Translations under genes and position numbers: made by a program
Shown: piece after piece, positions 1 through 7,364 of the stretch
Layout of the letters: the number at the start of each line of letters is the position of its first letter
How positions within the stretch are numbered: the first letter of the stretch is position 1
The notes under the pieces: generated by a model
Database searches by the model: none
What the model was told of the DNA's origin: nothing
The model's input: only the letters and a program-made list of their open reading frames with translations
Source of the DNA: Rhodocyclales bacterium
GTDB taxonomy: Bacteria > Pseudomonadota > Gammaproteobacteria > Burkholderiales > Rhodocyclaceae
NCBI GenBank assembly: GCA_021286885.1
Contig: JAJTBM010000134.1
Location: forward strand, 1 to 7,644
Reading direction: 5' to 3'
Length of the DNA stretch: 7,644 nt

Positions 1-518
1 TGCCTTACCTGGGCATCTGCCTGGGCATGCAGCTCGCCGTGGTCGAGTTTGCCCGCGATGTGGCCGGCATGACCAACGCCCACTCCACCGAGTTCGACAA
101 GCACACCGAATTCCCGGTGATCGGCCTCATCACCGAATGGCTGGACCGGGATGGCAACGTCGAGCGCCGGGGTGAAGACTCCGACCTGGGCGGCACCATG
201 CGTCTGGGTGGCCAACTGTGCAAGCTGGCCGACGACTCCCTGGCCCGCCAGATCTACGGCAAGAACGAGATCACCGAGCGCCACCGTCACCGTTACGAAG
301 TGAACAACACCCTGCTGGATCAGCTCGAACAGCACGGCCTCAAGGTGTCTGGTCGCGCCCCCGGCACCGACCTGTGCGAAGTGGTCGAACTGCCCACCGA
401 CGTGCACCCCTGGTTCGTGGCTTGCCAGTTCCACCCGGAATTCACGTCCAACCCGCGTAACGGCCACCCCCTGTTCACCGCCTTCGTGAAGGCCGCCCTG
501 GCCCACAAGGCTGCCTGA
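1..518 (+). CDS. pyrG: CTP synthase, C-terminal part (5' end outside window)
   Basis: CTP synthase makes CTP from UTP, ATP and glutamine in the cytosol. It pairs an N-terminal synthetase domain with a C-terminal class I glutamine amidotransferase that supplies ammonia. Only the last 171 residues are present (frame from base 3), all within the amidotransferase domain; the full protein is usually about 545 residues. The nucleophile elbow GICLGMQ is visible with its cysteine codon at 18-20. The other two triad members lie in the CQFHPEF motif, with His at 432-434 and Glu at 438-440. The linker motifs MRLGG and [10 protein letters not shown] are also typical of the family. The stop is TGA at 516-518, and kdsA starts 20 bp later, so the two are probably one transcript. 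The C-terminus looks intact and nothing is odd. Identification is very secure; the start lies upstream of the window. Confidence 0.97.
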   Translation, partial: PYLGICLGMQLAVVEFARDVAGMTNAHSTEFDKHTEFPVIGLITEWLDRDGNVERRGEDSDLGGTMRLGGQLCKLADDSLARQIYGKNEITERHRHRYEVNNTLLDQLEQHGLKVSGRAPGTDLCEVVELPTDVHPWFVACQFHPEFTSNPRNGHPLFTAFVKAALAHKAA

Positions 519-538
519 GACTGCTTGAGAGTACATCC

Positions 539-1378
539 ATGAAACTGTGTGGCTTTGATGTGGGCCTGGATCAGCCCTTCTTCCTGATCGCCGGTCCCTG
601 CGTGATCGAATCCCGCGAGATGGCCTTCGAGACGGCGGGCCAGCTGAAGGAAATCTGCGCTGAGCTGAATATCCCCTTCATCTACAAGTCCAGCTACGAC
701 AAGGCCAACCGCAGTTCCGGCAAGTCCTACCGGGGCCCCGGCATGGAAAACGGCCTGGCGATTCTGGCCGAAGTGCGCGAAAAGCTGAACGTGCCGGTGC
801 TCACCGACGTGCATACCGAAGCCGAAGTGCCCCTCGTGGCTTCGGTGGTGGATGTGCTCCAGACCCCGGCCTTCCTGTGCCGCCAGACCGACTTCATTCA
901 CGCGGTGGCCGCTTCCGGCAAGCCCGTGAACATCAAGAAGGGCCAATTCCTGGCCCCGGGTGACATGAAGCAGGTGGTGGCCAAGGCCCGGGAAGCCGCT
1001 GGTGGTCAGGATTCCATCATGGTGTGCGACCGGGGCGTGTCCTTCGGCTACAACAATCTGGTGTCCGACATGCGCTCCCTGGCGATCATGCGCGAGACCG
1101 ATTGCCCGGTGGTGTTCGATGCCACCCACTCGGTGCAGCTCCCGGGCGGGCAAGGGACGTCCTCCGGCGGCCAGCGCGAGTTCGTACCGGTGCTGGCCCG
1201 GGCGGCCGTGGCAGCCGGCATTTCCGGTCTGTTCATGGAAACCCACCCCGATCCTTCCAAGGCCCTGTCCGACGGCCCCAATGCCTGGCCCCTGGGCAAG
1301 ATGAAAGCCCTGCTCGCCACCCTCAAGGGCATTGATGCACTGGTCAAAGCCCAGGGCTTCGAAGAGCTGAAGGCCTGA
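539..1378 (+). CDS. kdsA: 2-dehydro-3-deoxyphosphooctonate aldolase (KDO-8-phosphate synthase), metal-dependent type
   Basis: This cytosolic enzyme condenses phosphoenolpyruvate with arabinose-5-phosphate to KDO-8-phosphate, the committed step towards the KDO of lipopolysaccharide. The 279-residue length is normal for this TIM-barrel family. Visible motifs include the PEP-binding [11 protein letters not shown] stretch (50-60), [12 protein letters not shown] (163-174), [11 protein letters not shown] (194-204) and METHPDP (233-239). Residues aligning with the metal ligands of the Aquifex-type enzyme are all present: Cys21 in AGPCVIES, His197, Glu234 and Asp245. In the E. coli metal-independent enzyme the cysteine is an asparagine, so this copy is inferred to need a divalent metal. 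The ATG is supported by GAGAG at 527-531, seven bases upstream. The gene follows pyrG closely and is followed by a strong terminator. DAHP synthase, the related aldolase, is excluded by the overall motif match. Confidence 0.97.
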   Translation: MKLCGFDVGLDQPFFLIAGPCVIESREMAFETAGQLKEICAELNIPFIYKSSYDKANRSSGKSYRGPGMENGLAILAEVREKLNVPVLTDVHTEAEVPLVASVVDVLQTPAFLCRQTDFIHAVAASGKPVNIKKGQFLAPGDMKQVVAKAREAAGGQDSIMVCDRGVSFGYNNLVSDMRSLAIMRETDCPVVFDATHSVQLPGGQGTSSGGQREFVPVLARAAVAAGISGLFMETHPDPSKALSDGPNAWPLGKMKALLATLKGIDALVKAQGFEELKA

Positions 1379-1384
1379 TTCATC

Positions 1385-1416
1385 CGGGCGCCCCTGTGCG
1401 GGCGCCCGTTGTTTTT
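1385..1416 (+). terminator. Rho-independent terminator after kdsA
   Basis: A perfect 8-bp GC-only stem (1385-1392, CGGGCGCC, pairs with 1401-1408, GGCGCCCG) encloses an 8-base loop. The T-rich tract TTGTTTTT (1409-1416) follows directly. It begins 7 bp after the kdsA stop and should end most pyrG-kdsA transcripts, so eno likely has its own promoter between here and its start. I could not pick a convincing -35/-10 pair there. Confidence 0.9.
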
Positions 1417-1428
1417 CTGATTTTCTGA

Positions 1429-2772
<1,344 letters not shown>

Positions 2773-2787
2773 GCCGAACGCCCAGGT

Positions 2788-2846
2788 CTGGGGCCGGTGC
2801 CGTTTCTCTGCCGTGGGCGGGGAAGGGCGCCGGCCCTGGCTTTTCT
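2788..2846 (+). terminator. Probable Rho-independent terminator or attenuator after eno
   Basis: GGGCCGGTGCC (2791-2801) pairs with GGCGCCGGCCC (2826-2836) as an 11-bp stem with one G-T wobble. The loop is 24 bases and TTTTCT (2841-2846) follows after four intervening bases. The long loop and short gap before the T-tract make it weaker than the other two terminators here. Partial read-through into ftsB is plausible. Confidence 0.65.
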
Positions 2847-2868
2847 GATACCCTAGAGAATCTTTACT

Positions 2869-3177
2869 GTGGCATTCCTGAACTTCGTCATGCGCTGGCC
2901 CGCCCTCCTGCTCCTGCTGCTTGTTGTCGTGCTCCAGTATCCCCTATGGATGGGGAAGGGGAGCTGGATCAAGGTCTGGGAGCTGGAACAGCAATTGACC
3001 GCCCTCAAGCAGAGCAACGTCAAACTCAAGCAGCGCAATGCAGGCTTGGCCGCCGAGGTCACGGATCTGCGCAATGGCTATGAAGCCATTGAAGAGCGCG
3101 CCCGCTATGAGCTCGGAATGCTCAAGTCCGATGAGGTGTATGTGCAGGTGGCGCGCACCGGGCGCAGCACCAAATAA
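2869..3177 (+). CDS. ftsB: Cell division protein FtsB (DivIC-type septum formation initiator)
   Basis: FtsB is a small bitopic inner-membrane protein that forms a complex with FtsL and FtsQ and activates septal peptidoglycan synthesis at the division site. The 102-residue reading shows a short cytoplasmic N-terminus, one transmembrane helix (about 9-27, leucine and valine rich, ending LQYPLW), then a periplasmic coiled coil (about 36-68, ELEQQLTALKQSNVKLKQRN). The family motif YEAIEERARYELGMLKSDEV follows (71-90). The given start is GTG at 2869 with only a weak AGAGAA upstream. An in-frame ATG at 2890 would give 95 residues whose N-terminus aligns without gaps with that of E. coli FtsB as I recall it, but it has no visible Shine-Dalgarno. 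Position directly after eno matches the usual betaproteobacterial order. ispD, often next to ftsB in gammaproteobacteria, does not follow here. Confidence 0.93.
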   Translation: MAFLNFVMRWPALLLLLLVVVLQYPLWMGKGSWIKVWELEQQLTALKQSNVKLKQRNAGLAAEVTDLRNGYEAIEERARYELGMLKSDEVYVQVARTGRSTK

Positions 3178-3203
3178 GGCAATAAGCCAAGCTGCCTGCG
3201 CAG

Positions 3204-3229
3204 GTGCATGTGTGTGCGTGCGTGCGCAT
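3204..3229. other. Alternating purine-pyrimidine tract (possible Z-DNA)
   Basis: All 26 bases alternate purine and pyrimidine without a break, mostly GT and GC steps. Such runs can adopt Z-DNA under negative supercoiling. It lies between the ftsB stop and the terminator, where transcripts from both sides converge. A structural role is inference only. Confidence 0.5.
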
Positions 3230-3238
3230 CCAGCGCAT

Positions 3239-3276
3239 AAAAAAGGGCGTCCGCTATCGGGCGCCCTTCTTTTTTC
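3239..3276. terminator. Bidirectional Rho-independent terminator between ftsB and the aminotransferase
   Basis: AAGGGCGTCCG (3243-3253) pairs with CGGGCGCCCTT (3258-3268) as an 11-bp stem with one wobble and a CTAT loop. On the + strand it is followed by CTTTTTTT (3269 on). On the - strand the mirror-image A-run (3239-3244) supplies a T-tract. It therefore serves both ftsB and the convergent aminotransferase gene, whose stop is at 3288. Confidence 0.9.
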
Positions 3277-3287
3277 TGTTGCTTGAT

Positions 3288-4442
3288 TTACAGGCAGCGG
3301 GCGATGCGTTCCGCCGCCTCCACTAGCCGGGCCTCATCGGTGGTGTAAGCGATGCGCAGGTGCTGATCCGGGCGGTTGTCGCCAAAATCCAGGCCTGGGG
3401 TGGTGGCCACGCCGGCTTCCTCGATCAGGCGGCGGGCCAGTTCCTGGCTGCCGGAGGCGATCTTGCTGATGTCGGCGTACAGATAAAACGCCCCCTGGGG
3501 CTCGGTGGCAAACTGGAAGCCGAGTTCCCGCAGGGCCGGGAGCAGGGCGTTGCGGCGGCGCGCAAAGGCGTGGCGCCGTTCTTCCAGAATCTCCAGGGTG
3601 GCCGGCTCAAAGGCTGCCAGGGCCGCATGCTGGGCCGGGGTGGAGGGCGAGATGAAGAAATGCTGGGCCAGCTTCTCCAGATCCCGCACATAGGCTTCCG
3701 GGGCCACCAGCCAGCCCAGGCGCCAGCCGGTCATCCCGAAATACTTGCTGAAGCTGTTCACCACGAACACGTCATCCAGCTGGCTGAGGGCGGTGCTGGC
3801 TTCCAGGCCGTAGTTAAGGCCCTGGTAGATTTCATCCACCAGCAGCACGCCGCCCCGCTGGCGCACGCTTTGGTGCAGGGCCAGGATTTCGGCCTGGGTG
3901 AGCAGGGTGCCGGTGGGGTTGGCCGGGGTCGCCACCATCAGGCCCCGGGTCTGGGGCGTCCAGGCGGCCTCCACCTGGGCGGGGGTGGGCTGGAAGCGGG
4001 TGGACGCATCCACATTCAGGGCCACTGGCCGGCCTTCAAAGCTGCGCACCAGGTGGCGGTTGGACGGATAGCCCGGATCGGGTAACAGCCATTCGTCGCC
4101 CGGGTTGGTCAGCACCGCCAGGGCCAGCATCAGCGCCCCCGAGGCGCCCGGTGTGATCACGATCCGTTCGGGCGCGACCCGGGCGCCAAAGCGCTCCAGG
4201 TAGAAGCGCGACACCGCCTCCCGCAGGGCGGGCAGGCCCAGGGCCGGGGTGTAATGGACTTGGCCGCTGCTCAGGAAGCGCTGGGCGGCCTCAACAACCG
4301 GAGGCGGGCTGGGGAAGTCGGGTTCGCCCACCTCCAGGTGGATGATGTCGCGGCCCTGGGCGCTCAGTTCGTGGGCACGCTTGAGAATTTCCATCACGTG
4401 GAAGGGCTGGATGTCGGCCATCCGGCGGGCAGTCTGCTTCAT
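3288..4442 (-). CDS. PLP-dependent aminotransferase, class I/II (aspartate/aromatic type family)
   Basis: A 384-residue cytosolic fold-type I aminotransferase that should move an amino group between an amino acid and a 2-oxo acid using pyridoxal phosphate. The substrate cannot be read from the sequence. Visible in order are EVGEPDF (near 37-43), the HYTPALGLPALREAV substrate loop, Asn175 in ANPTGT, Asp203 and Tyr206 in DEIYQGL, Schiff-base Lys233 in SFSKYFGMTGWR, phosphate-contacting Arg241, and carboxylate-binding Arg363 in HLRIAYTT. All core residues are present. The ATG at 4442 is chosen because AAGGA sits seven bases upstream; a TTG at 4469 would add nine unconvincing residues. It has its own apparent -10 element and an upstream inverted repeat, and it ends at a shared bidirectional terminator. 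It need not be functionally linked to the GST unit upstream. Annotation as aspB or similar would be a guess. Confidence 0.9.
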   Translation of the reverse strand: MKQTARRMADIQPFHVMEILKRAHELSAQGRDIIHLEVGEPDFPSPPPVVEAAQRFLSSGQVHYTPALGLPALREAVSRFYLERFGARVAPERIVITPGASGALMLALAVLTNPGDEWLLPDPGYPSNRHLVRSFEGRPVALNVDASTRFQPTPAQVEAAWTPQTRGLMVATPANPTGTLLTQAEILALHQSVRQRGGVLLVDEIYQGLNYGLEASTALSQLDDVFVVNSFSKYFGMTGWRLGWLVAPEAYVRDLEKLAQHFFISPSTPAQHAALAAFEPATLEILEERRHAFARRRNALLPALRELGFQFATEPQGAFYLYADISKIASGSQELARRLIEEAGVATTPGLDFGDNRPDQHLRIAYTTDEARLVEAAERIARCL

Positions 4443-4496
4443 GCTGTAATCCTTGGTCCTGAAACGCAAGGAGCGCCCTTGAACGGCGCCCCGGTT

Positions 4497-4550
4497 TCTG
4501 GCTGCATCGGGTTTATGGTTGAAGGTGTGATGCAGCCGGATGGGATTATA
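4497..4550 (-). promoter_or_regulatory. Candidate -10 element and inverted repeat upstream of the aminotransferase
   Basis: Read on the - strand, 4550-4545 is a perfect TATAAT. No good -35 is seen 16-18 bases upstream, and there is no extended -10 TG. Transcription would begin near 4538. That is the edge of an inverted repeat, GGCTGCATC (4500-4508) against GATGCAGCC (4529-4537). It extends to 12-base arms (4497-4508 and 4529-4540) with one wobble around a 20-base spacer. It could be an operator or a 5' mRNA hairpin. It lacks a T-run, so it is not an evident terminator for the gene upstream. Confidence 0.45.
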
Positions 4551-4571
4551 GCGCCGCCCCGGGCACGGCCT

Positions 4572-5492
4572 TCATCCAGTACCCTCATCCTGGGGATTAG
4601 CTTCCGTCCAGCCCAGGGCCAGCCCATGGGTGCGCCATGCGCTGTGCACCACTGTCAGGGCCAAGCCCGTGCCGGGCTGGAGCTGGGTGCAGACGCAGGC
4701 CAGCCAGCCCAGGGCGCCGCTCGTAAAATCCACCAGCAGCAGCCCCGCCCGGGGGTGCAGATGCAGGTTGCCCAGGGTGTTGAAATACTGGTTGCCCGGG
4801 TAGTCCGGCAGCCACAGTCGGGGCCCGTCCTGGCTGACAAAGCCCGGCGCCCCGCCCCGGTGGGACACATCCACCCCCCGCGCCGGGTGCGCCAGGGTGG
4901 CGGGCGTGGTGCTGGCGATGAACAGGGTGTCGCTACGGGCGAGCAAATCCGCCACCTCTGGCAGCATCCCCGCCCCTTGCCGCACCGGCCCCGGTGCAGG
5001 GGCAGCGGGCCAGGGCGCGGGGTGTCGGGGGTGGATGTACTTGGGGCAGTTGCCAAAGCTTTGGGCCACCGTCACCCGGTAGCCCTCGCCGTCGGCGGTG
5101 GGCTGAATCTGGCCATTCACCCGGTTCCGCCGGCGCTCGGCGGGCATCAGCCCCAGCAGGCCCACCGGCGCCCCGGGCGTGAGGCAGGGGGCGAGGGGGT
5201 CGTCCGGGGCCAGCCGGGCGTGGATCTCCAGGCTATCGGTGGCCGCCCGGATGAAGCCCGGCGCGCCGCCCAGCACGCTCGCCCAGGGTTGGCCCGCCCC
5301 ATCCACCCCGCCCAGCAGCAGCCAGGGCAGGGCGCTAAAAAACGCCTGACGGGCTTCGTCCAGGGTGGGCTGGATGCGCTGGGCACCCACCCGGGCCAGG
5401 CGCTCCCGGCTACCCATCTGCTGCTGGAGGCTTTGTTCGCCCGGGTGAAAACTGTCTTCCTGGAGGGGCCTACCAAGGGCGTGCGTGTCCAT
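4572..5492 (-). CDS. Pyridoxamine 5'-phosphate oxidase-like FMN-binding split-barrel protein
   Basis: A 306-residue protein of the PNPOx-like flavin superfamily, probably cytosolic, with no signal peptide or membrane helix. Two split-barrel-like halves can be seen. The first spans about 50-153, from FFSALPWLLLGGVDGAGQPW to SFGNCPKYI. The second spans about 185-265 and has DVSHRGGAPGF (208-218), LPDYPGNQYFNTLGNL (228-243) and GLLLVDF (250-256). A Pro/Ala-rich linker (154-170) joins them. The N-terminus has FHPGEQSLQQQMG (15-27), which I associate with this family. Some relatives are, as I recall, fused to a ferredoxin reductase module; none is attached or adjacent here. The ATG has GGAG seven bases upstream, inside the end of the GST gene, whose stop is 13 bp away, so the two are surely co-transcribed. 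It is not the true vitamin B6 enzyme PdxH. The actual substrate is unknown. Confidence 0.82.
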   Translation of the reverse strand: MDTHALGRPLQEDSFHPGEQSLQQQMGSRERLARVGAQRIQPTLDEARQAFFSALPWLLLGGVDGAGQPWASVLGGAPGFIRAATDSLEIHARLAPDDPLAPCLTPGAPVGLLGLMPAERRRNRVNGQIQPTADGEGYRVTVAQSFGNCPKYIHPRHPAPWPAAPAPGPVRQGAGMLPEVADLLARSDTLFIASTTPATLAHPARGVDVSHRGGAPGFVSQDGPRLWLPDYPGNQYFNTLGNLHLHPRAGLLLVDFTSGALGWLACVCTQLQPGTGLALTVVHSAWRTHGLALGWTEANPQDEGTG

Positions 5493-5505
5493 GGAGAGGC
5501 TCCGT

Positions 5506-6153
5506 TCAGGCCCGCAGCCCGGCGGCGGTGGCGGGCCTGGGGATGAAGCCGGGCAGGGCCTCAATCCGGGCCAGCCAGGCGCGCACCGTGGGGTAGGCGG
5601 CCAGATCCACATTCCCTTCCGGGGCGTGGGCGATATAGCTGTAGTGGGCGATGTCGGCAATCGTCAGGTTCGGGCCGGCCAGCCAGGGGTGTTGATTCAG
5701 GGTTGCTTCCATCAGCCCCAGCAGCCAGTGGGCCCGGGCGATCACTTCGGCGGGGCGGAAATCGGCGCCAAACACGGTAATCAGCCGCGCCGCGCCGGCC
5801 CCAAAGGCCAGGGGGCCTGCGGCGGCCGACAGCCAGCGCTCCACCTGGGCCGCGCCGGCGGCATCCTGGGGCAGCCATTCCGGGGCGCCGTAACGCTTGG
5901 CCAGATACACCAGAATCGCGTTGGAATCAGCCACCACCACGTCGCCGTCCTGGATTACCGGCACCTGGCCAAAGGGGTTGAGGGCCAGAAACGGCGGGCG
6001 CTTCTGTTCGCCCCCGGCCAAGTCCACATCCACCGGCGTCACCGGCAGACCGAGCAGGGAGAGGAACAGCTCGGCCCGGTGGCTGTGGCCAGACCGGGCA
6101 AAGCGGTAAAGGGTGATGGGCTGGGCGGGGTGCTGCAGGGCGCGGGTGTGCAT
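5506..6153 (-). CDS. Glutathione S-transferase family protein
   Basis: A 215-residue cytosolic protein with the two GST domains. The thioredoxin-like N-domain (about 12-90) carries [23 protein letters not shown] with the cis-proline at 65, and [15 protein letters not shown] (75-89), the glutathione gamma-glutamyl site (Asp76-Ser77; many family members have Glu-Ser). The helical C-domain contains the N-capping box and buried aspartate in [11 protein letters not shown] (T164, D167). Ser21 or Ser24 near the first helix may be the catalytic residue, which is inference. The start ATG has GGAG seven bases upstream; in-frame codons further up read through non-conserved sequence. It is first gene of a two-gene unit with the PNPOx-like protein and divergent from a LysR regulator. 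The likely role is conjugation or reduction of an electrophile or peroxide, with unknown substrate. Confidence 0.9.
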   Translation of the reverse strand: MHTRALQHPAQPITLYRFARSGHSHRAELFLSLLGLPVTPVDVDLAGGEQKRPPFLALNPFGQVPVIQDGDVVVADSNAILVYLAKRYGAPEWLPQDAAGAAQVERWLSAAAGPLAFGAGAARLITVFGADFRPAEVIARAHWLLGLMEATLNQHPWLAGPNLTIADIAHYSYIAHAPEGNVDLAAYPTVRAWLARIEALPGFIPRPATAAGLRA

Positions 6154-6348
6154 GGCGTGTCTCCGGTGAAGGTGTGGAATCGGTGCAATCCGCAACTGGA
6201 TTGGACAAGCGCCAGTCTGAATTGAACCGCCAGCCGGATAAATGCCTGAAGATGGAATAGACTCCTGCAAAAAACGGAGTAATCGGGGCCCGCGCACCTG
6301 AGCGCTCCCAGCTTTGGTTTCCTATTTTTCTCCCCAGTGGAATCTCCC
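6154..6348. promoter_or_regulatory. Divergent GST/LysR control region with two inverted repeats
   Basis: This 195-bp spacer must hold the promoters of both genes. Two dyads stand out: CAATCC-N6-GGATTG (6186-6203) and ACTCC-N10-GGAGT (6261-6280). LysR-type proteins usually bind such dyads between divergent genes, so these are candidate operators, although neither is a symmetric T-N11-A box. I found no confident -35/-10 pair on either strand. The LysR start has only a weak AGTGGA (6336-6341). Confidence 0.5.
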
Positions 6349-7242
6349 ATGGACAAGCTCAAGGCGATCACCACCTTCATCACCATCGCCGAGGCGGGTA
6401 GCCTGAGCGCGGCGGCACGTCAGCTGGAAATGTCTTTGCCCGCCGTGGTGCGCAGCCTGGCAGCGTTGGAGCAGGATCTGGGAGTGCGTTTATTTAACCG
6501 CACCACCCGGCGCATCGCCCTCACCGCCGAGGGCCAGCATTACCTGGGCGCTTGCCGGAGCCTGCTTGCCGGGCTGGGGGAGGCCGAGGCGGCCCTCCAT
6601 CTGGCCGATACCGAGCCCCAGGGCGAATTACGCATCACCGCCCCGGTGGCCTGTGGCCAGTACCATGTGGCGCCCCTGCTCAACGCCTTCATGCAGCGCC
6701 ACCCCCGGGTGCGCTGCACTTTGCTGTTGCTGGATCGGGTGGTGGATCTGGTTGAAGAAGGGCTGGATCTGGCCGTGCGCATCGGCCATCTGGAAGACTC
6801 CAGCCTAGTGGCCCGCCCGGTGGGGACGGTGCGCCGCCTGCTGGTGGCCAGCCCCGATTACTTGGCCCGCCATCCGACCCCCAGCCAGCCCCAGGATCTG
6901 GCCGACCACGCTTGCGTGTTGTTTCAGGGCATGGACGGCAGCCACTGGAACTTCCAGGATCAAGGCCGCCCCGTGCGGGTGGCGGTGGTCGGGCGGGCCA
7001 GCTTCAACCACATCCAGCCCGCCGTGGAGGCCTGCGCCAGCGGGCTGGGCATAGGCCGTTTCCTGTCTTACCAGGTGGCCGAACTCCTGGCCAGCGGGCG
7101 TCTGGTGACGCTGCTGGACAACTTCACCCCGCCGCCCATCCCCGTGCAGCTGGTCTATCCCCATGGCCGACGACTGCCGGCCCGGGTGCGCAGCGTGCTG
7201 GATTATCTGCAGGCGGAGCTTCGAGTGCGCCTGGAGGGCTAG
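6349..7242 (+). CDS. LysR-family transcriptional regulator
   Basis: A 297-residue cytosolic regulator of standard LTTR size. The N-terminal winged helix-turn-helix covers about residues 2-60 (FITIAEAGSLSAAARQLEMS, then PAVVRSLAALEQDLGVRLFNR, RTTRRIALT). A linker helix (62-87) leads to the periplasmic-binding-protein-like effector domain (about 91-290), with GELRITAP, DLAVRIG (140-146) and the region around ASGLGIG (230-236). ATG 6349 is chosen because the helix-turn-helix starts right after it and AGTGGA lies seven bases upstream; a GTG four codons earlier is less likely. It is transcribed away from the GST/PNPOx unit, which by the usual LTTR arrangement is its likely target together with its own promoter. 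The effector is unknown. No clear terminator follows the gene. Confidence 0.95.
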   Translation: MDKLKAITTFITIAEAGSLSAAARQLEMSLPAVVRSLAALEQDLGVRLFNRTTRRIALTAEGQHYLGACRSLLAGLGEAEAALHLADTEPQGELRITAPVACGQYHVAPLLNAFMQRHPRVRCTLLLLDRVVDLVEEGLDLAVRIGHLEDSSLVARPVGTVRRLLVASPDYLARHPTPSQPQDLADHACVLFQGMDGSHWNFQDQGRPVRVAVVGRASFNHIQPAVEACASGLGIGRFLSYQVAELLASGRLVTLLDNFTPPPIPVQLVYPHGRRLPARVRSVLDYLQAELRVRLEG

Positions 7243-7360
7243 AGGGTTGTGGGCGCTGTAGTTATAGAGATTCTGAAAAAGGCGGGTATTGCTATTGTCA
7301 TGAATTAAATTCATGGAAATAACTTATCATGGCTTTTTCCTCTGCAAAAAAGGTACTTTT
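7243..7360 (+). promoter_or_regulatory. AT-rich control region with 17-bp perfect palindrome
   Basis: GC content falls to about one third here (19 of 60 bases in 7261-7320). CATGAATT (7299-7306), a central A, and AATTCATG (7308-7315) form a perfect palindrome that also fits T-N11-A (T7301, A7313). A -35-like TTGTCA (7295-7300) overlaps its left edge; AAATAA or AATAAC (7317-7323) sits at roughly the right distance for a poor -10. The layout suggests a repressed promoter for the downstream lipoprotein. AAAAGG (7348-7353) is the downstream ribosome binding site. Confidence 0.5.
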
Positions 7361-7364
7361 GTGA
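7329..7364 (+). CDS. Possible 11-residue leader ORF overlapping the lipoprotein start
   Basis: ATG at 7329 opens a short frame (MAFSSAKKVLL) whose TGA (7362-7364) overlaps the GTG start of the next gene as GTGA, a layout known from translational coupling. The only ribosome-binding hint is a weak GGAAA at 7315-7319. It may be chance. Confidence 0.2.
   Translation: MAFSSAKKVLL

Noticed and set aside
320..1246. Antisense open frame across the pyrG/kdsA junction
   Set aside because: His/Gly-rich low-complexity translation crossing two certain genes; no start signal or family motif.
4473..4489. Short hairpin GCGCC-N7-GGCGC as terminator of the GST/PNPOx unit
   Set aside because: Only a 5-bp stem and no T-tract on either strand; expected by chance at this GC content.
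4254..5546. Long + strand open frame (430 codons) opposite the aminotransferase start and PNPOx gene
   Set aside because: Composition is Gly/Gln/Pro/Arg rich without motifs, and it crosses the intergenic region and inverted repeat. The - strand frames carry recognisable domains and ribosome sites, so this is a shadow.
5493..5660. N-terminal extension of the PNPOx-like protein to an ATG at 5660
   Set aside because: It would overlap the GST coding region by about 150 bases, reads as Pro-rich shadow sequence, and the ATG at 5492 has a good GGAG site.
6154..6297. N-terminal extension of the GST to an upstream start
   Set aside because: The extra 48 residues cover the divergent promoter region and precede the thioredoxin-like domain; the ATG at 6153 has GGAG seven bases upstream.
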